This document shows, piece after piece, positions 17,048 through 25,590 of a DNA stretch of 64,000 nucleotides (the first letter of the stretch is position 1; each line of letters opens with the position of its first letter). The position numbers and the translations under genes are program-made. Source of the stretch: Stutzerimonas stutzeri (lineage in GTDB: Bacteria; Pseudomonadota; Gammaproteobacteria; Pseudomonadales; Pseudomonadaceae); contig NZ_JYHV01000004.1 in NCBI RefSeq assembly GCF_000952685.1, positions 1-64,000 on the forward strand, given 5' to 3'. Under the pieces are notes generated by a model. It was not told the origin of the DNA and did no database searches. It saw only the letters and a program-made list of their open reading frames with translations.

Positions 17048-17530
17048 TCAGCCGCGATCTGGATGGTCGTCCGAACAGTAGACCTGCTGAGTCTCGACGC
17101 CATAGAGGCAGGCGCCAACCTGCTCGAGGCTGATCCGTGCGCCCTTGTGGGCACCATAGAACAGATTGAACATCAGCTCATCATCGAGCCGATCCTGGGG
17201 GCCCAGGCCGTGAACCTGGCCCTCTTCAACGATCAACGAAGCCCGTCCGAGCAGATCCGTTTCCAGGCGACCGGACGCCTCGACAATCGCCGGGGAGTTG
17301 CGCGTGAGTGAATAAAACCGGCCCTTGTTGAAGACCAGGCTTTGGCTGACTTGCCGGGTCGTGCCGTCGCGCAGCAGAACGTAGCCGCTTGAACTGTAGC
17401 GGCCATCGAAACTGGACGATGTACTGCCATTGGTGCCCATTGCTACAAACGCCCACAGCAGTAACGCCGAAGGGGCCATCACGCGCAATAGGCGCCGGCC
17501 TACAGCGCCGGTTTCGTTCTGGCTGCTCAT
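17048..17530 (-). CDS. Small membrane-anchored periplasmic protein, ToxS-like partner of LafZ
   Basis: A 160-residue protein I do not recognise by sequence. It has one hydrophobic segment near the N-terminus (MAPSALLLWAFVAMG, residues about 18-32). A predicted periplasmic beta-rich domain follows, ending with two cysteines (GACLYGVETQQVYC). Its ATG at 17530 overlaps the stop of the ToxR-like gene by four bases. Architecture, size and coupling are those of ToxS downstream of ToxR, a protein that protects and stabilises the ToxR periplasmic domain. I infer an analogous role; no sequence match to ToxS is claimed. Confidence 0.6.
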   Translation of the reverse strand: MSSQNETGAVGRRLLRVMAPSALLLWAFVAMGTNGSTSSSFDGRYSSSGYVLLRDGTTRQVSQSLVFNKGRFYSLTRNSPAIVEASGRLETDLLGRASLIVEEGQVHGLGPQDRLDDELMFNLFYGAHKGARISLEQVGACLYGVETQQVYCSDDHPDRG

Positions 17531-18417
17531 CGCAGGCATCCTTGTAGATGGTCGCTGGGGATCGTCTGAATCTGGCTCTTGTGAACCTTCAGCCAATTGA
17601 CCCGGCCGTCGTCTTGCAGGCAACGGATCTCATAAAACCCGGGAGACATGTTGACGATCAGCCGGGCCGGTTCGGCCGTCATGCCGCTCATCGTATGGAC
17701 CAGCAGGCGTGTTTCATTGACCAGCGAATCGAGCAAACGCTGGCTCTTTTCCACGTAAAGCACCTCGAAACCGTTCATATCCAAGGTCTGCGTAAAGGAT
17801 GGCGCCGGCGTGCTGGCCAGGCGGAAACCCAAGGTCGCCAGTGCCAGCAGCATCAGCATGCCGGTGCTGGCGAGCGCCGCGGTCTGCCACGAGCGGTAGC
17901 CCTGGTTCTGTTTGGACGGGCTCGCAACCGCCGCGGCGCTGGGGGCCGGCAGTTCGACTAAGGCACTGGTCGCCCTTTCAGGCAGCGGCTCTGCAGGCAA
18001 AGATCCGGTTACAGCGGCGGGGCTGGCTGCCAAGGCTGTCTTTTCGACCATCACGTATTGCGGGTTGAACAGATAGCCGCGCCGCGGCAGCGTCTGAATG
18101 ATCTGGTTGCGGCTATCGAACAGTGCCTGGCGCAGCGTATAGATTTGCTGATTGAGGCTGCCCTGGCCGACGACCCGACCTTCCCAGGCGTAATTCATCA
18201 GCTCTTCGCGGGAGACCACCTCACCGGGCGCCTGCAACAGGCGCTCCAGCACCCGGCTACCGGAAAAGCCGAGGTCGAGCGTGTTTTCGTTTTCCTCTTG
18301 GCTCAGTACGAGCTGATAGAGCGATCGATCGAAACGAGCCGAGCAATCGGCCCGGCCGGTTTGCAACAGGGGGCAGGCGAGGGCATCGGTGGCCGTAGGG
18401 GTCAGAGATGAAGTCAT
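17527..18417 (-). CDS. lafZ: Transmembrane ToxR-like transcriptional regulator (LafZ-like)
   Basis: A 296-residue one-component membrane regulator. Residues about 25-122 form an OmpR/ToxR-type winged helix (GFSGSRVLERLLQAPGEVVSREEL, then QQIYTLRQALFD and QTLPRRGYLF). An Ala/Pro-rich linker follows, then a transmembrane segment at about 178-200 and a periplasmic domain of about 95 residues with two cysteines, Cys266 and Cys294, near its end. ToxR has a comparable C-terminal cysteine pair. E. coli Flag-2 and Vibrio lateral loci encode a transmembrane regulator called LafZ beside flagellin, which fits this place. Its signal and target genes are unknown; the flagellin gene next door is the obvious candidate. 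Confidence 0.75.
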   Translation of the reverse strand: MTSSLTPTATDALACPLLQTGRADCSARFDRSLYQLVLSQEENENTLDLGFSGSRVLERLLQAPGEVVSREELMNYAWEGRVVGQGSLNQQIYTLRQALFDSRNQIIQTLPRRGYLFNPQYVMVEKTALAASPAAVTGSLPAEPLPERATSALVELPAPSAAAVASPSKQNQGYRSWQTAALASTGMLMLLALATLGFRLASTPAPSFTQTLDMNGFEVLYVEKSQRLLDSLVNETRLLVHTMSGMTAEPARLIVNMSPGFYEIRCLQDDGRVNWLKVHKSQIQTIPSDHLQGCLR

Positions 18418-18690
18418 GAGCGCCTGGTTAGGAAAAGAAATTTAGCTGTGATGAGGTTGGCAAATAGAGCGGCGGCATATTGGCGCCGTTTTTTTGATAC
18501 TACAAGCCGGTCATTACAGGAAATCGCTGAACGGACGCTCCGAACCCTTAATGTCGAGAGCGTTGAGAAACGGCATATATGCCGTGCATAGCGGAATAAG
18601 TGGGATTAATCAGACATATCTTGTGTTTTTGGGGTCACGTGCTGATGACCACCATTGGTCGGGTAGCCTTTAGCGAGAACGCCGGAAAGC
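18418..18690. promoter_or_regulatory. Promoter region of lafZ with palindromes
   Basis: No gene is visible here. A perfect 16-base palindrome, ACGGCATATATGCCGT, lies at 18570-18585. A stem CGGCG (18470-18474)/CGCCG (18484-18488), followed by seven T, lies closer to lafZ. Both are candidates for regulator or self-binding sites, but the second could equally be a plus-strand terminator. Confidence 0.45.
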
Positions 18691-18719
18691 AAAAAGCCCC
18701 GAACCAGTCGGGGCTTTTT
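18691..18719. terminator. Bidirectional rho-independent terminator after flagellin
   Basis: GCCCCGA and TCGGGGC form a seven-pair stem around the loop ACCAG, flanked by AAAAA on the left and TTTTT on the right. It lies 39 bases beyond the flagellin stop on the minus strand. It separates lafA from lafZ. Confidence 0.85.
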
Positions 18720-18757
18720 CTGTGCCGGTCGTTGCGACCGGCGGTGCTGCGTGCCGC

Positions 18758-19594
18758 TTAGCCCAGCAGGCCCATGACCATGCCTGGCATCTGGCCAGCT
18801 TGCTTGAGCATGGAGATGCCCGACTGCATGAGCATGGAGTTCTTGCTCATGTTGGCGCTTTCGATGGCGAAGTCGGCGTCCATGATCCGGCCTTTGGCCA
18901 TTTCAGTGTTGTCCTTCATGTTCGCCAGGTTGTTGCTGGTGTGGTTCAGGCGGTTGATGTTGGCGCCGAACTGGGCGCGCATCGAACCTACGTCGTCCAG
19001 AGCGGTTTCCAGCGCGGTGATAGCGGCGCCGGCGTTGGCGGCGGAGTCCAGGGTCAGGGCCTGAACGTCGGTCGTCAGCGTGGTTTCCAGGGTGCCCATG
19101 TCGGCAGAGACGTCGAGCGCCAGGGTTTCTGCTGCGCTCGCACCGATCTGGAAGTTGACTGCGGCAGCCAGCTTACCGGTGAACAGCGCTTCGCCAGCGT
19201 ACTTGGTGTTGTTGAAGATGTTGGTCAGTTCCTTGCCCAGCTCGTCGAACTCGGCCTGCAGCGAAGTACGGTCGTCAGCAGTGTTGGTATCGTTCGCGGC
19301 TTGGGTCGACAGGTCCTTCATGCGCTGCAGAATGTCGGTGGTTTCGCTGAATGCGCCTTCCGCGGTTTGCAGCATGGATACCGCATCGCCAACGTTACGC
19401 ATGGCGACACCCATGCCGCGGCTCTGTGCGTTCAGGCGGGTGGCGATCTGCAGACCGGCGGCGTCGTCCGCGGCGGAGTTGATGCGCAGGCCGGTGCCCA
19501 GACGCTGCTGGTTGGTGGCCAGGGCGTTGTTGGACTTGTTCAGCGCGGTGTTGGTGGTCAGAGCGGAGTAGTTGGTGTGAATGGACAGAGCCAT
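18758..19594 (-). CDS. lafA: Lateral flagellin LafA (FliC-like)
   Basis: A filament subunit of 278 residues, short like other lateral flagellins. The conserved D0/D1 ends are present: MALSIHTNYSALTTNTALNK at the start, TGLRINSAADDAAGLQIA near 35-52, and a C-terminal ANMSKNSMLMQSGISMLKQA. The central variable domain is minimal. The ATG at 19594 follows GAAGGATG. A weak sigma28-like element (TAAA about 15 bases before a GATTTAAT sequence) lies on the minus strand around 19680-19705; LafS control is likely by analogy. No flagellin modification genes are adjacent. Confidence 0.95.
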   Translation of the reverse strand: MALSIHTNYSALTTNTALNKSNNALATNQQRLGTGLRINSAADDAAGLQIATRLNAQSRGMGVAMRNVGDAVSMLQTAEGAFSETTDILQRMKDLSTQAANDTNTADDRTSLQAEFDELGKELTNIFNNTKYAGEALFTGKLAAAVNFQIGASAAETLALDVSADMGTLETTLTTDVQALTLDSAANAGAAITALETALDDVGSMRAQFGANINRLNHTSNNLANMKDNTEMAKGRIMDADFAIESANMSKNSMLMQSGISMLKQAGQMPGMVMGLLG

Positions 19595-19743
19595 GATGAT
19601 CATCCTTCGTGCGATTGGGCTGTTAGGAGCTGGCTTGACTGCCTGCTGAAAAGGTAAGGCGACAGCCCCTGGCGAAGGATTAAATCCTGACGTCAAAAAT
19701 TTTTAGTTGCGCTTCGAAGCCTGATACGGCGCGACTCCAGCCG

Positions 19744-20499
19744 CTAAAACGTACTGCTCACTACCCCAGCTTCCAATACCTTCGCATCGATCACCTTGCC
19801 GCTGCGTGTGTTGCGCACGCGGATCACCTCGCCAGGCTGACCATCGCCCAGGGCTTCGCCGGACGTTGAGGCTTCGATCCCGTCGTTGCTGGCGACGATT
19901 TTCACCGGCTCCCCGCGTTTGACTGCCATGGCCTGCTCCAGCAACGCGGGGGTGATGGTCTGACCGGCGCGAACGCGACGTTTGGCGGCCAGGCCGACCA
20001 CCTCGCTCAGGCGGTTATAGAACCCGCGCCGGGCCTTGGCGATGTTGATGCGCTCGAGCTTGAGGTCGCTATCACGGATGGTCTGGCCCCGGTCGATGAT
20101 GGCTGCGGCGTGCACGGCAGGCAGGAATACATGGGCTTGGGCAGTGGCACTCAGCGACCAGCCGGGGGTGTCCGCGCAACGGATCTCCAGTTGCTGCCGC
20201 TCCATGGCCGAGGGCGCATCGCCCGTGGCGCGTACCCGCAAGCTGTTGCCGCAGGGGGGATGGTGGTGGGCGGAGCCTGGCAGGCTGGTTTCATAACGCA
20301 GCTGCATACCCTGCCAGCCTTGGCGCTCAGCCTGCTGCTCGAGCATGGCGCGCAAGTGGTTCTCCACCGCCTGGCGTATCTGAGCGGTCGCGTCCGCGTG
20401 TGCCTGGAAGCTCGCGCTCATGACCAGCAGCGTGATGGCCCAACAGGCGGAAGGCCCTTTTCCGCTTCCCTTCCGCGAAGGCTCTCGATGCGGAAGCAA
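19744..20499 (-). CDS. flgA: P-ring assembly chaperone FlgA (LfgA)
   Basis: A periplasmic chaperone for FlgI. The C-terminal SAF/FlgA region is clear (IIDRGQTIRDSDLKLERI, VGLAAKRRVRAGQTITPALLE, GEVIRVRNTRSGKVIDAKVLE). The start is uncertain. A TTG at 20499 gives an N-terminus with Arg/Lys followed by AITLLVMSASFQAHA, a good signal peptide. Another TTG at 20547 has AGGTAA upstream but makes the leader long. An ATG at 20424 would remove most of the hydrophobic segment. It is divergent from flgB, as in many flagellar loci. Confidence 0.85.
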   Translation of the reverse strand: MLPHREPSRKGSGKGPSACWAITLLVMSASFQAHADATAQIRQAVENHLRAMLEQQAERQGWQGMQLRYETSLPGSAHHHPPCGNSLRVRATGDAPSAMERQQLEIRCADTPGWSLSATAQAHVFLPAVHAAAIIDRGQTIRDSDLKLERINIAKARRGFYNRLSEVVGLAAKRRVRAGQTITPALLEQAMAVKRGEPVKIVASNDGIEASTSGEALGDGQPGEVIRVRNTRSGKVIDAKVLEAGVVSSTF

Positions 20500-20569
20500 A
20501 GGTCCGGAAGGTTGAACTGATTCTTTAGTTTTATCGATATTAAACAAGGACTTACCTGCATCTATCGGT

Positions 20570-20586
20570 TCGGCATGGTTACTGCA
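20570..20586 (+). promoter_or_regulatory. Sigma54 (-24/-12) promoter of the flgB operon
   Basis: TCGGCATGGTTACTGCA has the GG doublet at 20572-20573 and the GC doublet at 20584-20585, exactly ten bases apart. It lies about 60 bases before the flgB ATG and resembles the fliD promoter (GGCATG core in both). It is probably LafK-dependent. Confidence 0.7.
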
Positions 20587-20646
20587 AAAGATCTCGAAAG
20601 CTGCGGGCTGTCGTTCGGCCCGCTCGTGCTGAAAAGGTATGGGTGA

Positions 20647-21012
20647 ATGAGTATACGGATTGATGAAGCGCTGGGCGTTCACGAGCGCGCCCTGGGGTTG
20701 CGCATGCAGCGCAGCGAAATTCTCGCGGCGAACCTGGCCAACGAGGACACGCCGGGCTTCCAGGCGCGGGACATCGATTTCAGCAAGGAAATGCAGCGGC
20801 TGGACAGCAGCATCTCGCCTCGCGCCAGCCTCGCCAGTACCGATCCGCGTCTGCTGTACCGCATTCCGGACCAGGCTTCGCAGGACGGCAACACCGTCGA
20901 GCTGTCCACCGAGCAGGCGCAGTTCTCGCGCAACTCCATGGATTTCCAGACCAGTCTGACCTTCATCACGATGAAATTTCGTGGCTTGAAGCAAGCCATC
21001 GAGGGACGTTGA
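20647..21012 (+). CDS. flgB: Flagellar proximal rod protein FlgB (LfgB)
   Basis: A 121-residue rod protein. The conserved N-terminal rod motif is RSEILAANLANEDTPGFQARDIDF, and the C-terminal hydrophobic heptads typical of axial proteins follow. It is the first gene of the flgB-L operon, four bases ahead of flgC. Confidence 0.95.
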   Translation: MSIRIDEALGVHERALGLRMQRSEILAANLANEDTPGFQARDIDFSKEMQRLDSSISPRASLASTDPRLLYRIPDQASQDGNTVELSTEQAQFSRNSMDFQTSLTFITMKFRGLKQAIEGR

Positions 21013-21016
21013 AGCC

Positions 21017-21445
21017 ATGTCATTCGATTCCATCTACCGCATCGCCGGCTCGGCCATGAACGCACAGACCGTGCGCCTCAACACCGTGGCGAGCAACCTG
21101 GCCAACACCGATTCGGCGGCCAACAACGCCGCCGACGTCTACCAGGCGCGCAAGCCGATGTTCGCGGCCGTCTATGAAAACAACTCGCTGACCCGTGGCG
21201 TCGGCCTCGGTGGCGCCCACGTGCAAGTGCTCGACGTGGTCACCTCCGGCGCCGAGCCCAAGCGTCGTTACGAGCCGGGCAATCCGCTGGCCGATGGCGA
21301 TGGCTACGTCTATTACCCCGACATCAACGAGATCGAAGAGATGACCGACATGATGTCGGCCACGCGCAGCTTCGAGACAGGTGTCGAGGTACTTAATCGC
21401 GTGAAGAGCATGCAGCAGAGCCTGCTACGGCTGGGAGAGTCCTGA
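21017..21445 (+). CDS. flgC: Flagellar proximal rod protein FlgC (LfgC)
   Basis: A 142-residue rod subunit with the axial-protein motif TVRLNTVASNLANTDSAA at the N-terminus. The FlgC C-terminus, NEIEEMTDMMSATRSFETGVEVLNRVKSM, matches closely. The stop codon shares bases with the flgD start. Confidence 0.95.
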   Translation: MSFDSIYRIAGSAMNAQTVRLNTVASNLANTDSAANNAADVYQARKPMFAAVYENNSLTRGVGLGGAHVQVLDVVTSGAEPKRRYEPGNPLADGDGYVYYPDINEIEEMTDMMSATRSFETGVEVLNRVKSMQQSLLRLGES

Positions 21446-22128
21446 TGGCGGTGACCAATAATCTCCAGGGCAGCGGCTTGTCCGGTAGCGCCAGCAACGA
21501 TCTGCCGAAGCAGGCAGTGAACGTCAGCGACGCCACCCAGATGGAGAACAACTTCATCAGCTTGATGGTCGCGCAGATCAAGTACCAGGATCCGACCAAG
21601 CCGGTCGACAGCACCGAGTTCCTCAATCAGTTCTCGGCGATGTCGCAGGTCAAGAGCATGGAAAACCTGGCGACCCTGGCGCAGAACAACCTCGTGCTGA
21701 CCGACAACCTGCAGACGCTCACGGCTGCCGGCCTGGTTGGTCAGCAGGTGAGCGTGGCCGTCGAGTCGGTGGAGCTGAGCGGTCAGGTCGTCAGCGGCGG
21801 CTTCGATCTGAGCCACGCCTCGACCCGCACCGCCGTTGTGTTGACCAATTCCAACGGCACTCAGACCCGTATCGAACTAGGCGCGCAGTCGGCCGGCAAG
21901 GTGCCCTTCGTAATCGACCCGGCCAAGCATGGCCTGCGCGACGGCAAATACAGCGTCAGCATCGAATCGGAGAACGGTGAGTTCCCGCAGGTGGAAGTCG
22001 CCGGTCAGGTCTCCAACGTGCGCGTTAGCGCCGAGGGGCCAGTGCTTCAGGTGCAGGGCGTCGGTTCGGTGCCCTTCTACAACATCCTCGAATTCGCCCA
22101 GGCCGATGCCGGGCTGCTCGGCGGCTGA
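21445..22128 (+). CDS. flgD: Hook-cap/scaffold protein FlgD (LfgD)
   Basis: A 227-residue hook assembly scaffold. The N-terminal FlgD motif MENNFISLMVAQIKYQDPTKPVDSTEFLNQFSAMSQV is unmistakable. A FlgD Tudor/Ig-like C-terminal half follows. The protein is discarded when FlgK replaces it at the hook tip. Confidence 0.95.
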   Translation: MAVTNNLQGSGLSGSASNDLPKQAVNVSDATQMENNFISLMVAQIKYQDPTKPVDSTEFLNQFSAMSQVKSMENLATLAQNNLVLTDNLQTLTAAGLVGQQVSVAVESVELSGQVVSGGFDLSHASTRTAVVLTNSNGTQTRIELGAQSAGKVPFVIDPAKHGLRDGKYSVSIESENGEFPQVEVAGQVSNVRVSAEGPVLQVQGVGSVPFYNILEFAQADAGLLGG

Positions 22129-22178
22129 GCTTCGGTGCTCGCCAGTCTTCACTTCCTTTTACATATCGAGATCAGCCC

Positions 22179-23366
22179 ATGAGCTTCAATATCGCCCTGA
22201 CCGGCCTGTCCGCCGTCAACGAACAACTCAATACCATCGGTAACAACATCGCCAACTCCGGCACCGTCGGCTTCAAGTCCTCGCGCACCGACTTCGGCAG
22301 TCTCTATGCCGAAAGCCAGGCCATGGGCGTCGAGGTGATCGGCACGACTCAGAGCATCAGCCAGGGCGGCGCGCTGACCACCACCAACCGTGACCTGGAT
22401 CTGGCGATCTCCGGCGGCGGCTTCTTCGTCACACGCGCCAGCAACGGCGACGTTGCGTACACCCGCGCCGGCATGTTCGGTACCGACAAGAACAGCTACC
22501 TGACCAACAGCCTGGGCCAGCGCCTGCAGGGTTACCCGACCGATGCGACCGGCAATCTGCAGACCGGCGTGATCAGCGACCTGCAGATGAAGACGGGCGG
22601 ATTGCCGGCCAAGGCCACCGACGAGCTGAGCTTCGTCGCCAACCTCGATGCCAATCAGGACGTGCCCGCTGTGGCGTTCGATCCGCTGGTGGCCGACAGC
22701 TACAACTCCACCTACACGACCAAGGTGTTCGACTCTCAGGGCAAGGAACACACCCTGACCCAGTACTTCGCCAAGACCACCGACAACAGCTGGAATGCCC
22801 ACTATTACGTCGACGGCACCGCGCTGGCTGGCCCGCAGGCGCTGACCTTCGACACCAGCGGCTCGTTGGCGACTCCGATCGGAATCGTCGGTCTGACCGC
22901 GCCGCTGGGGGGTGGCGTCGCGCCACTGAACATCGCACTCGATTACACCGGCACCAGCCAGTACGGGTCGGAGTTCAACGTCACCAGCAACCGCGCCAGC
23001 GGCTACGCCGCGGGTGAGCAGACCGGCATGAGCGTGGAGAAGGACGGCAAGGTTTACGCCACCTACTCCAATGGTGAGCGTCTGCTGCAGGGCCAGGTCG
23101 TGCTGGCCACCTTCGTCAACCCCGAGGGTCTGAAGAACATCAGCGGCACCGCCTGGACCGAAACCGCCGCTTCCGGTGCGGCCATGCTCGGTGCGCCCGG
23201 TGTCGGCCAGTACGGCAACCTGGCCAGCGGAGCGCTGGAAAGCTCCAACGTCGACCTCACTCAGCAACTGGTGGGCCTGATGGAAGGCCAGCGTAACTAC
23301 CAGGCAAACACCCAGGTCATTTCCACCAACAAGGAACTGACCCAGGTTCTGTTCAACGCGCTCTGA
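22179..23366 (+). CDS. flgE: Flagellar hook protein FlgE (LfgE)
   Basis: A 395-residue hook subunit. It begins with SFNIALTGLSAVNEQLNTIGNNIANSGTVGFKSSRTDF and ends with the axial motif NVDLTQQLVGLMEGQRNYQANTQVISTNKELTQVL. Length is within the normal range. A 50-base gap separates it from flgD. Confidence 0.96.
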   Translation: MSFNIALTGLSAVNEQLNTIGNNIANSGTVGFKSSRTDFGSLYAESQAMGVEVIGTTQSISQGGALTTTNRDLDLAISGGGFFVTRASNGDVAYTRAGMFGTDKNSYLTNSLGQRLQGYPTDATGNLQTGVISDLQMKTGGLPAKATDELSFVANLDANQDVPAVAFDPLVADSYNSTYTTKVFDSQGKEHTLTQYFAKTTDNSWNAHYYVDGTALAGPQALTFDTSGSLATPIGIVGLTAPLGGGVAPLNIALDYTGTSQYGSEFNVTSNRASGYAAGEQTGMSVEKDGKVYATYSNGERLLQGQVVLATFVNPEGLKNISGTAWTETAASGAAMLGAPGVGQYGNLASGALESSNVDLTQQLVGLMEGQRNYQANTQVISTNKELTQVLFNAL

Positions 23367-23375
23367 GGCTGATTC

Positions 23376-24104
23376 ATGGATCGTTTGGGATACACGGCGA
23401 TGACCGCTGCCAGCCGCACGATGATGTCGCTGCAGGTGCGCTCGAACAACCTCGCCAACGCCAACACCCCGGGCTTTCGCGCCGACCTCGAGCGCGCCCA
23501 GGCGGTGGCGGTCGAGGGCTACGGCTACGATAGCCGGCACATGGCGGTGGTCGAGAACAACGGCGTCAGCATGGCTGCCGGCCCGCTGATGGCCACCGGG
23601 CGTGAGCTGGATTTCGCCGTCAAGGGCGCCGGCCTGATCGTCCTGCAGGACGGCGAAGGTGAGGCCTACACCCGCCAGGGCAGCATGCAGATCGACGCCG
23701 AAGGCCGTCTGACCCTCAACGGCCGCGCCGTGATGGGCGAGGGTGGACCGATCGAGCTGCCCGAGCATGACCGCGTCGAAATTGGCAACGACGGCACCGT
23801 CTCGATCATGGCGCCCGGCGACTGGATGATGGCCGAAGTGGACCGCATCCGCCTGGTCGACGTGGCAGCGGCAGATCTGATGAAGAACGAGGCCGGCTTG
23901 CTGGTGACTCGTAACGGCGAACCCGCTGCACCCAGCGAAGACGTGCGCCTGGCGAGCGGCTTTCTCGAGTCGAGCAACGTCTCGGCGATCGACGAGTTGG
24001 CCTCGACCATGAGCCTGAATCGCCTGTTCGAAACCCAGGTAAAGATGATGAAAGCCGCCGAGGACCTTTCCGACGCCGGTAACCGAATGATCCGCGGCAG
24101 CTGA
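23376..24104 (+). CDS. flgF: Flagellar rod protein FlgF (LfgF)
   Basis: A 242-residue proximal rod protein. Its N-terminal motif SRTMMSLQVRSNNLANANTPGFRADL and C-terminal LASGFLESSNVSAIDELASTMSLNRLFETQVKMMK are diagnostic of the FlgE/F/G family. Its position between flgE and flgG separates it from FlgG. Confidence 0.94.
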   Translation: MDRLGYTAMTAASRTMMSLQVRSNNLANANTPGFRADLERAQAVAVEGYGYDSRHMAVVENNGVSMAAGPLMATGRELDFAVKGAGLIVLQDGEGEAYTRQGSMQIDAEGRLTLNGRAVMGEGGPIELPEHDRVEIGNDGTVSIMAPGDWMMAEVDRIRLVDVAAADLMKNEAGLLVTRNGEPAAPSEDVRLASGFLESSNVSAIDELASTMSLNRLFETQVKMMKAAEDLSDAGNRMIRGS

Positions 24105-24118
24105 TCGGGAGATAACGC

Positions 24119-24904
24119 ATGAATTCCGCACTTTGGGTCAGCAAGACCGGTCTGGCCGCCCAGGACACCGCCATGGCGACCGTCGCCAACAATCTGGCCA
24201 ACGTCAACACCAACGGCTTCAAGAGCGACCGCGCGGTCTTCGAGGACCTGTTCTACAGCATCGAGAAGCAGCCCGGCGCACAGGCTGACGAGATCAATAC
24301 CGTGCCTTCCGGGATCCAGCTGGGCAGCGGCGTGCGCGTCGCCGGCACGCAGAAGGTCTTCACCGAGGGCAGCATCCAGACCACCGGCCAGCCGATGGAT
24401 CTGGCGATCGTCGGGCGTGGCTTCTTCCAGGTCGAATCGCCCAACGGCGACATTCTCTACACCGAGAACGGCCAGTTCCAGCTCAACGCCGAAGGCGTGA
24501 TGGTCAATGCCCAGGGCTTGCCGCTGACGCCGGCCATTGAAGTGCCGCAGGGCAGCACCGGCTTTACCGTCGGCGCCGATGGCATCGTCACCGCGGTATT
24601 GGCCGGCGACACCCTGCCGTCCGAGCTCGGGCAGATCACCTTGGTCAACTTCACTAACCCGGGCGGCCTGGAAGCGCTGGGCGGCAACCTCTATCGCGAA
24701 ACGGTCGCCAGCGGTGAAGCCGTCGAAGGCGTGCCGGGTGAAGAGGGCCTCGGCCAGCTCAAGCAGGGCGTACTGGAAGGCTCGAATGTGCAGGTGGTCG
24801 AGGCCATGGTGGCGATGATCGCCATTCAGCGCGCCTACGAGGCCAACGCCAAGGTGCTCGACGCTGCCAGCGGCATGCAGCAGTTCCTCAACCAGACCGT
24901 CTGA
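24119..24904 (+). CDS. flgG: Flagellar distal rod protein FlgG (LfgG)
   Basis: A 261-residue distal rod subunit, the usual length for FlgG. It carries ALWVSKTGLAAQDTAMATVANNLANVNTNGFK at the N-terminus and LEGSNVQVVEAMVAMIAIQRAYEANAKVL at the C-terminus. It lies 14 bases after flgF and six before flgH. Confidence 0.96.
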   Translation: MNSALWVSKTGLAAQDTAMATVANNLANVNTNGFKSDRAVFEDLFYSIEKQPGAQADEINTVPSGIQLGSGVRVAGTQKVFTEGSIQTTGQPMDLAIVGRGFFQVESPNGDILYTENGQFQLNAEGVMVNAQGLPLTPAIEVPQGSTGFTVGADGIVTAVLAGDTLPSELGQITLVNFTNPGGLEALGGNLYRETVASGEAVEGVPGEEGLGQLKQGVLEGSNVQVVEAMVAMIAIQRAYEANAKVLDAASGMQQFLNQTV

Positions 24905-24909
24905 GATCG

Positions 24910-25575
24910 ATGATGCGTACCCCCATCCTGCTCGTCGCCCTGACCCTGCTCGGCGGCTGCGCCAGCTTCAACGAAATGCTGCCGGACGAGCCGTCAACCG
25001 AGTACGAGCCGCTGGAGCTGGACTACAGCCTGCCGCCGACCACTGGCGGCGGCCTGTTCCGCTCCGGCTACAGCGGTTCGCTGATCAGCGACAAGCGCGC
25101 GGTACGGGTCGGCGACATCCTCACCGTGGTACTGGACGAATCCACTCAATCGAGCAAGAGCGCCGGTACCAGCTTCGGTAAGGAATCGAGCGTCGGTATC
25201 GGCATTCCCACCGTGCTCGGCAAGGCCTACCCGGACGTCGAATCATCGGCCTCCGGCGAGCGCGAGTTCAAAGGTTCGGCCAAGAGTTCGCAGCAGAACA
25301 CCCTGCGTGGCTCGATCGCCGTCAGCGTTCATCGCGTGCTGCCCAACGGCACCTTGCAGATCAAGGGCGAAAAGGCCCTGCGGCTGAACCAGGGTGACGA
25401 GTACATCCGCCTCACCGGGCTGGTGCGTATCGACGACATCAACCGCTACAACCAGGTGTCCTCGCAAAGCGTGGCCAACGCCAAGATTTCCTATGCCGGG
25501 CGCGGTGTGCTCAACGACAGCAATTCGGCTGGCTGGCTGACGCGCTTCTTCGCGTCGCCGCTGTTCCCTCTTTAA
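24910..25575 (+). CDS. flgH: Flagellar L-ring lipoprotein FlgH (LfgH)
   Basis: A 221-residue outer-membrane lipoprotein forming the L ring. The signal peptide ends in the lipobox LLGGC (cysteine at about residue 17). FlgH signatures include LISDKRAVRVGDILTVVLDESTQSSKSAGTSF and LRGSIAVSVHRVLPNGTLQIKGEKALRLNQGDEYIRLTGLVR. Two adjacent ATG codons (24910 and 24913) could serve as start. Confidence 0.95.
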   Translation: MMRTPILLVALTLLGGCASFNEMLPDEPSTEYEPLELDYSLPPTTGGGLFRSGYSGSLISDKRAVRVGDILTVVLDESTQSSKSAGTSFGKESSVGIGIPTVLGKAYPDVESSASGEREFKGSAKSSQQNTLRGSIAVSVHRVLPNGTLQIKGEKALRLNQGDEYIRLTGLVRIDDINRYNQVSSQSVANAKISYAGRGVLNDSNSAGWLTRFFASPLFPL

Positions 25576-25590
25576 GCGAGCTGCCCTGGA

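Noticed and set aside
19680..19706. Sigma28-like promoter ahead of flagellin
   Set aside because: The -35 TAAA is good but the -10 is weak. Expected by analogy, not supported enough to list.
22149..24131. A 660-codon open frame on the minus strand opposite flgE and flgF
   Set aside because: It lies entirely opposite well-conserved flagellar genes and its translation is His/Gln/Ala-rich antisense sequence with no domain. GC-rich third positions create such shadows.
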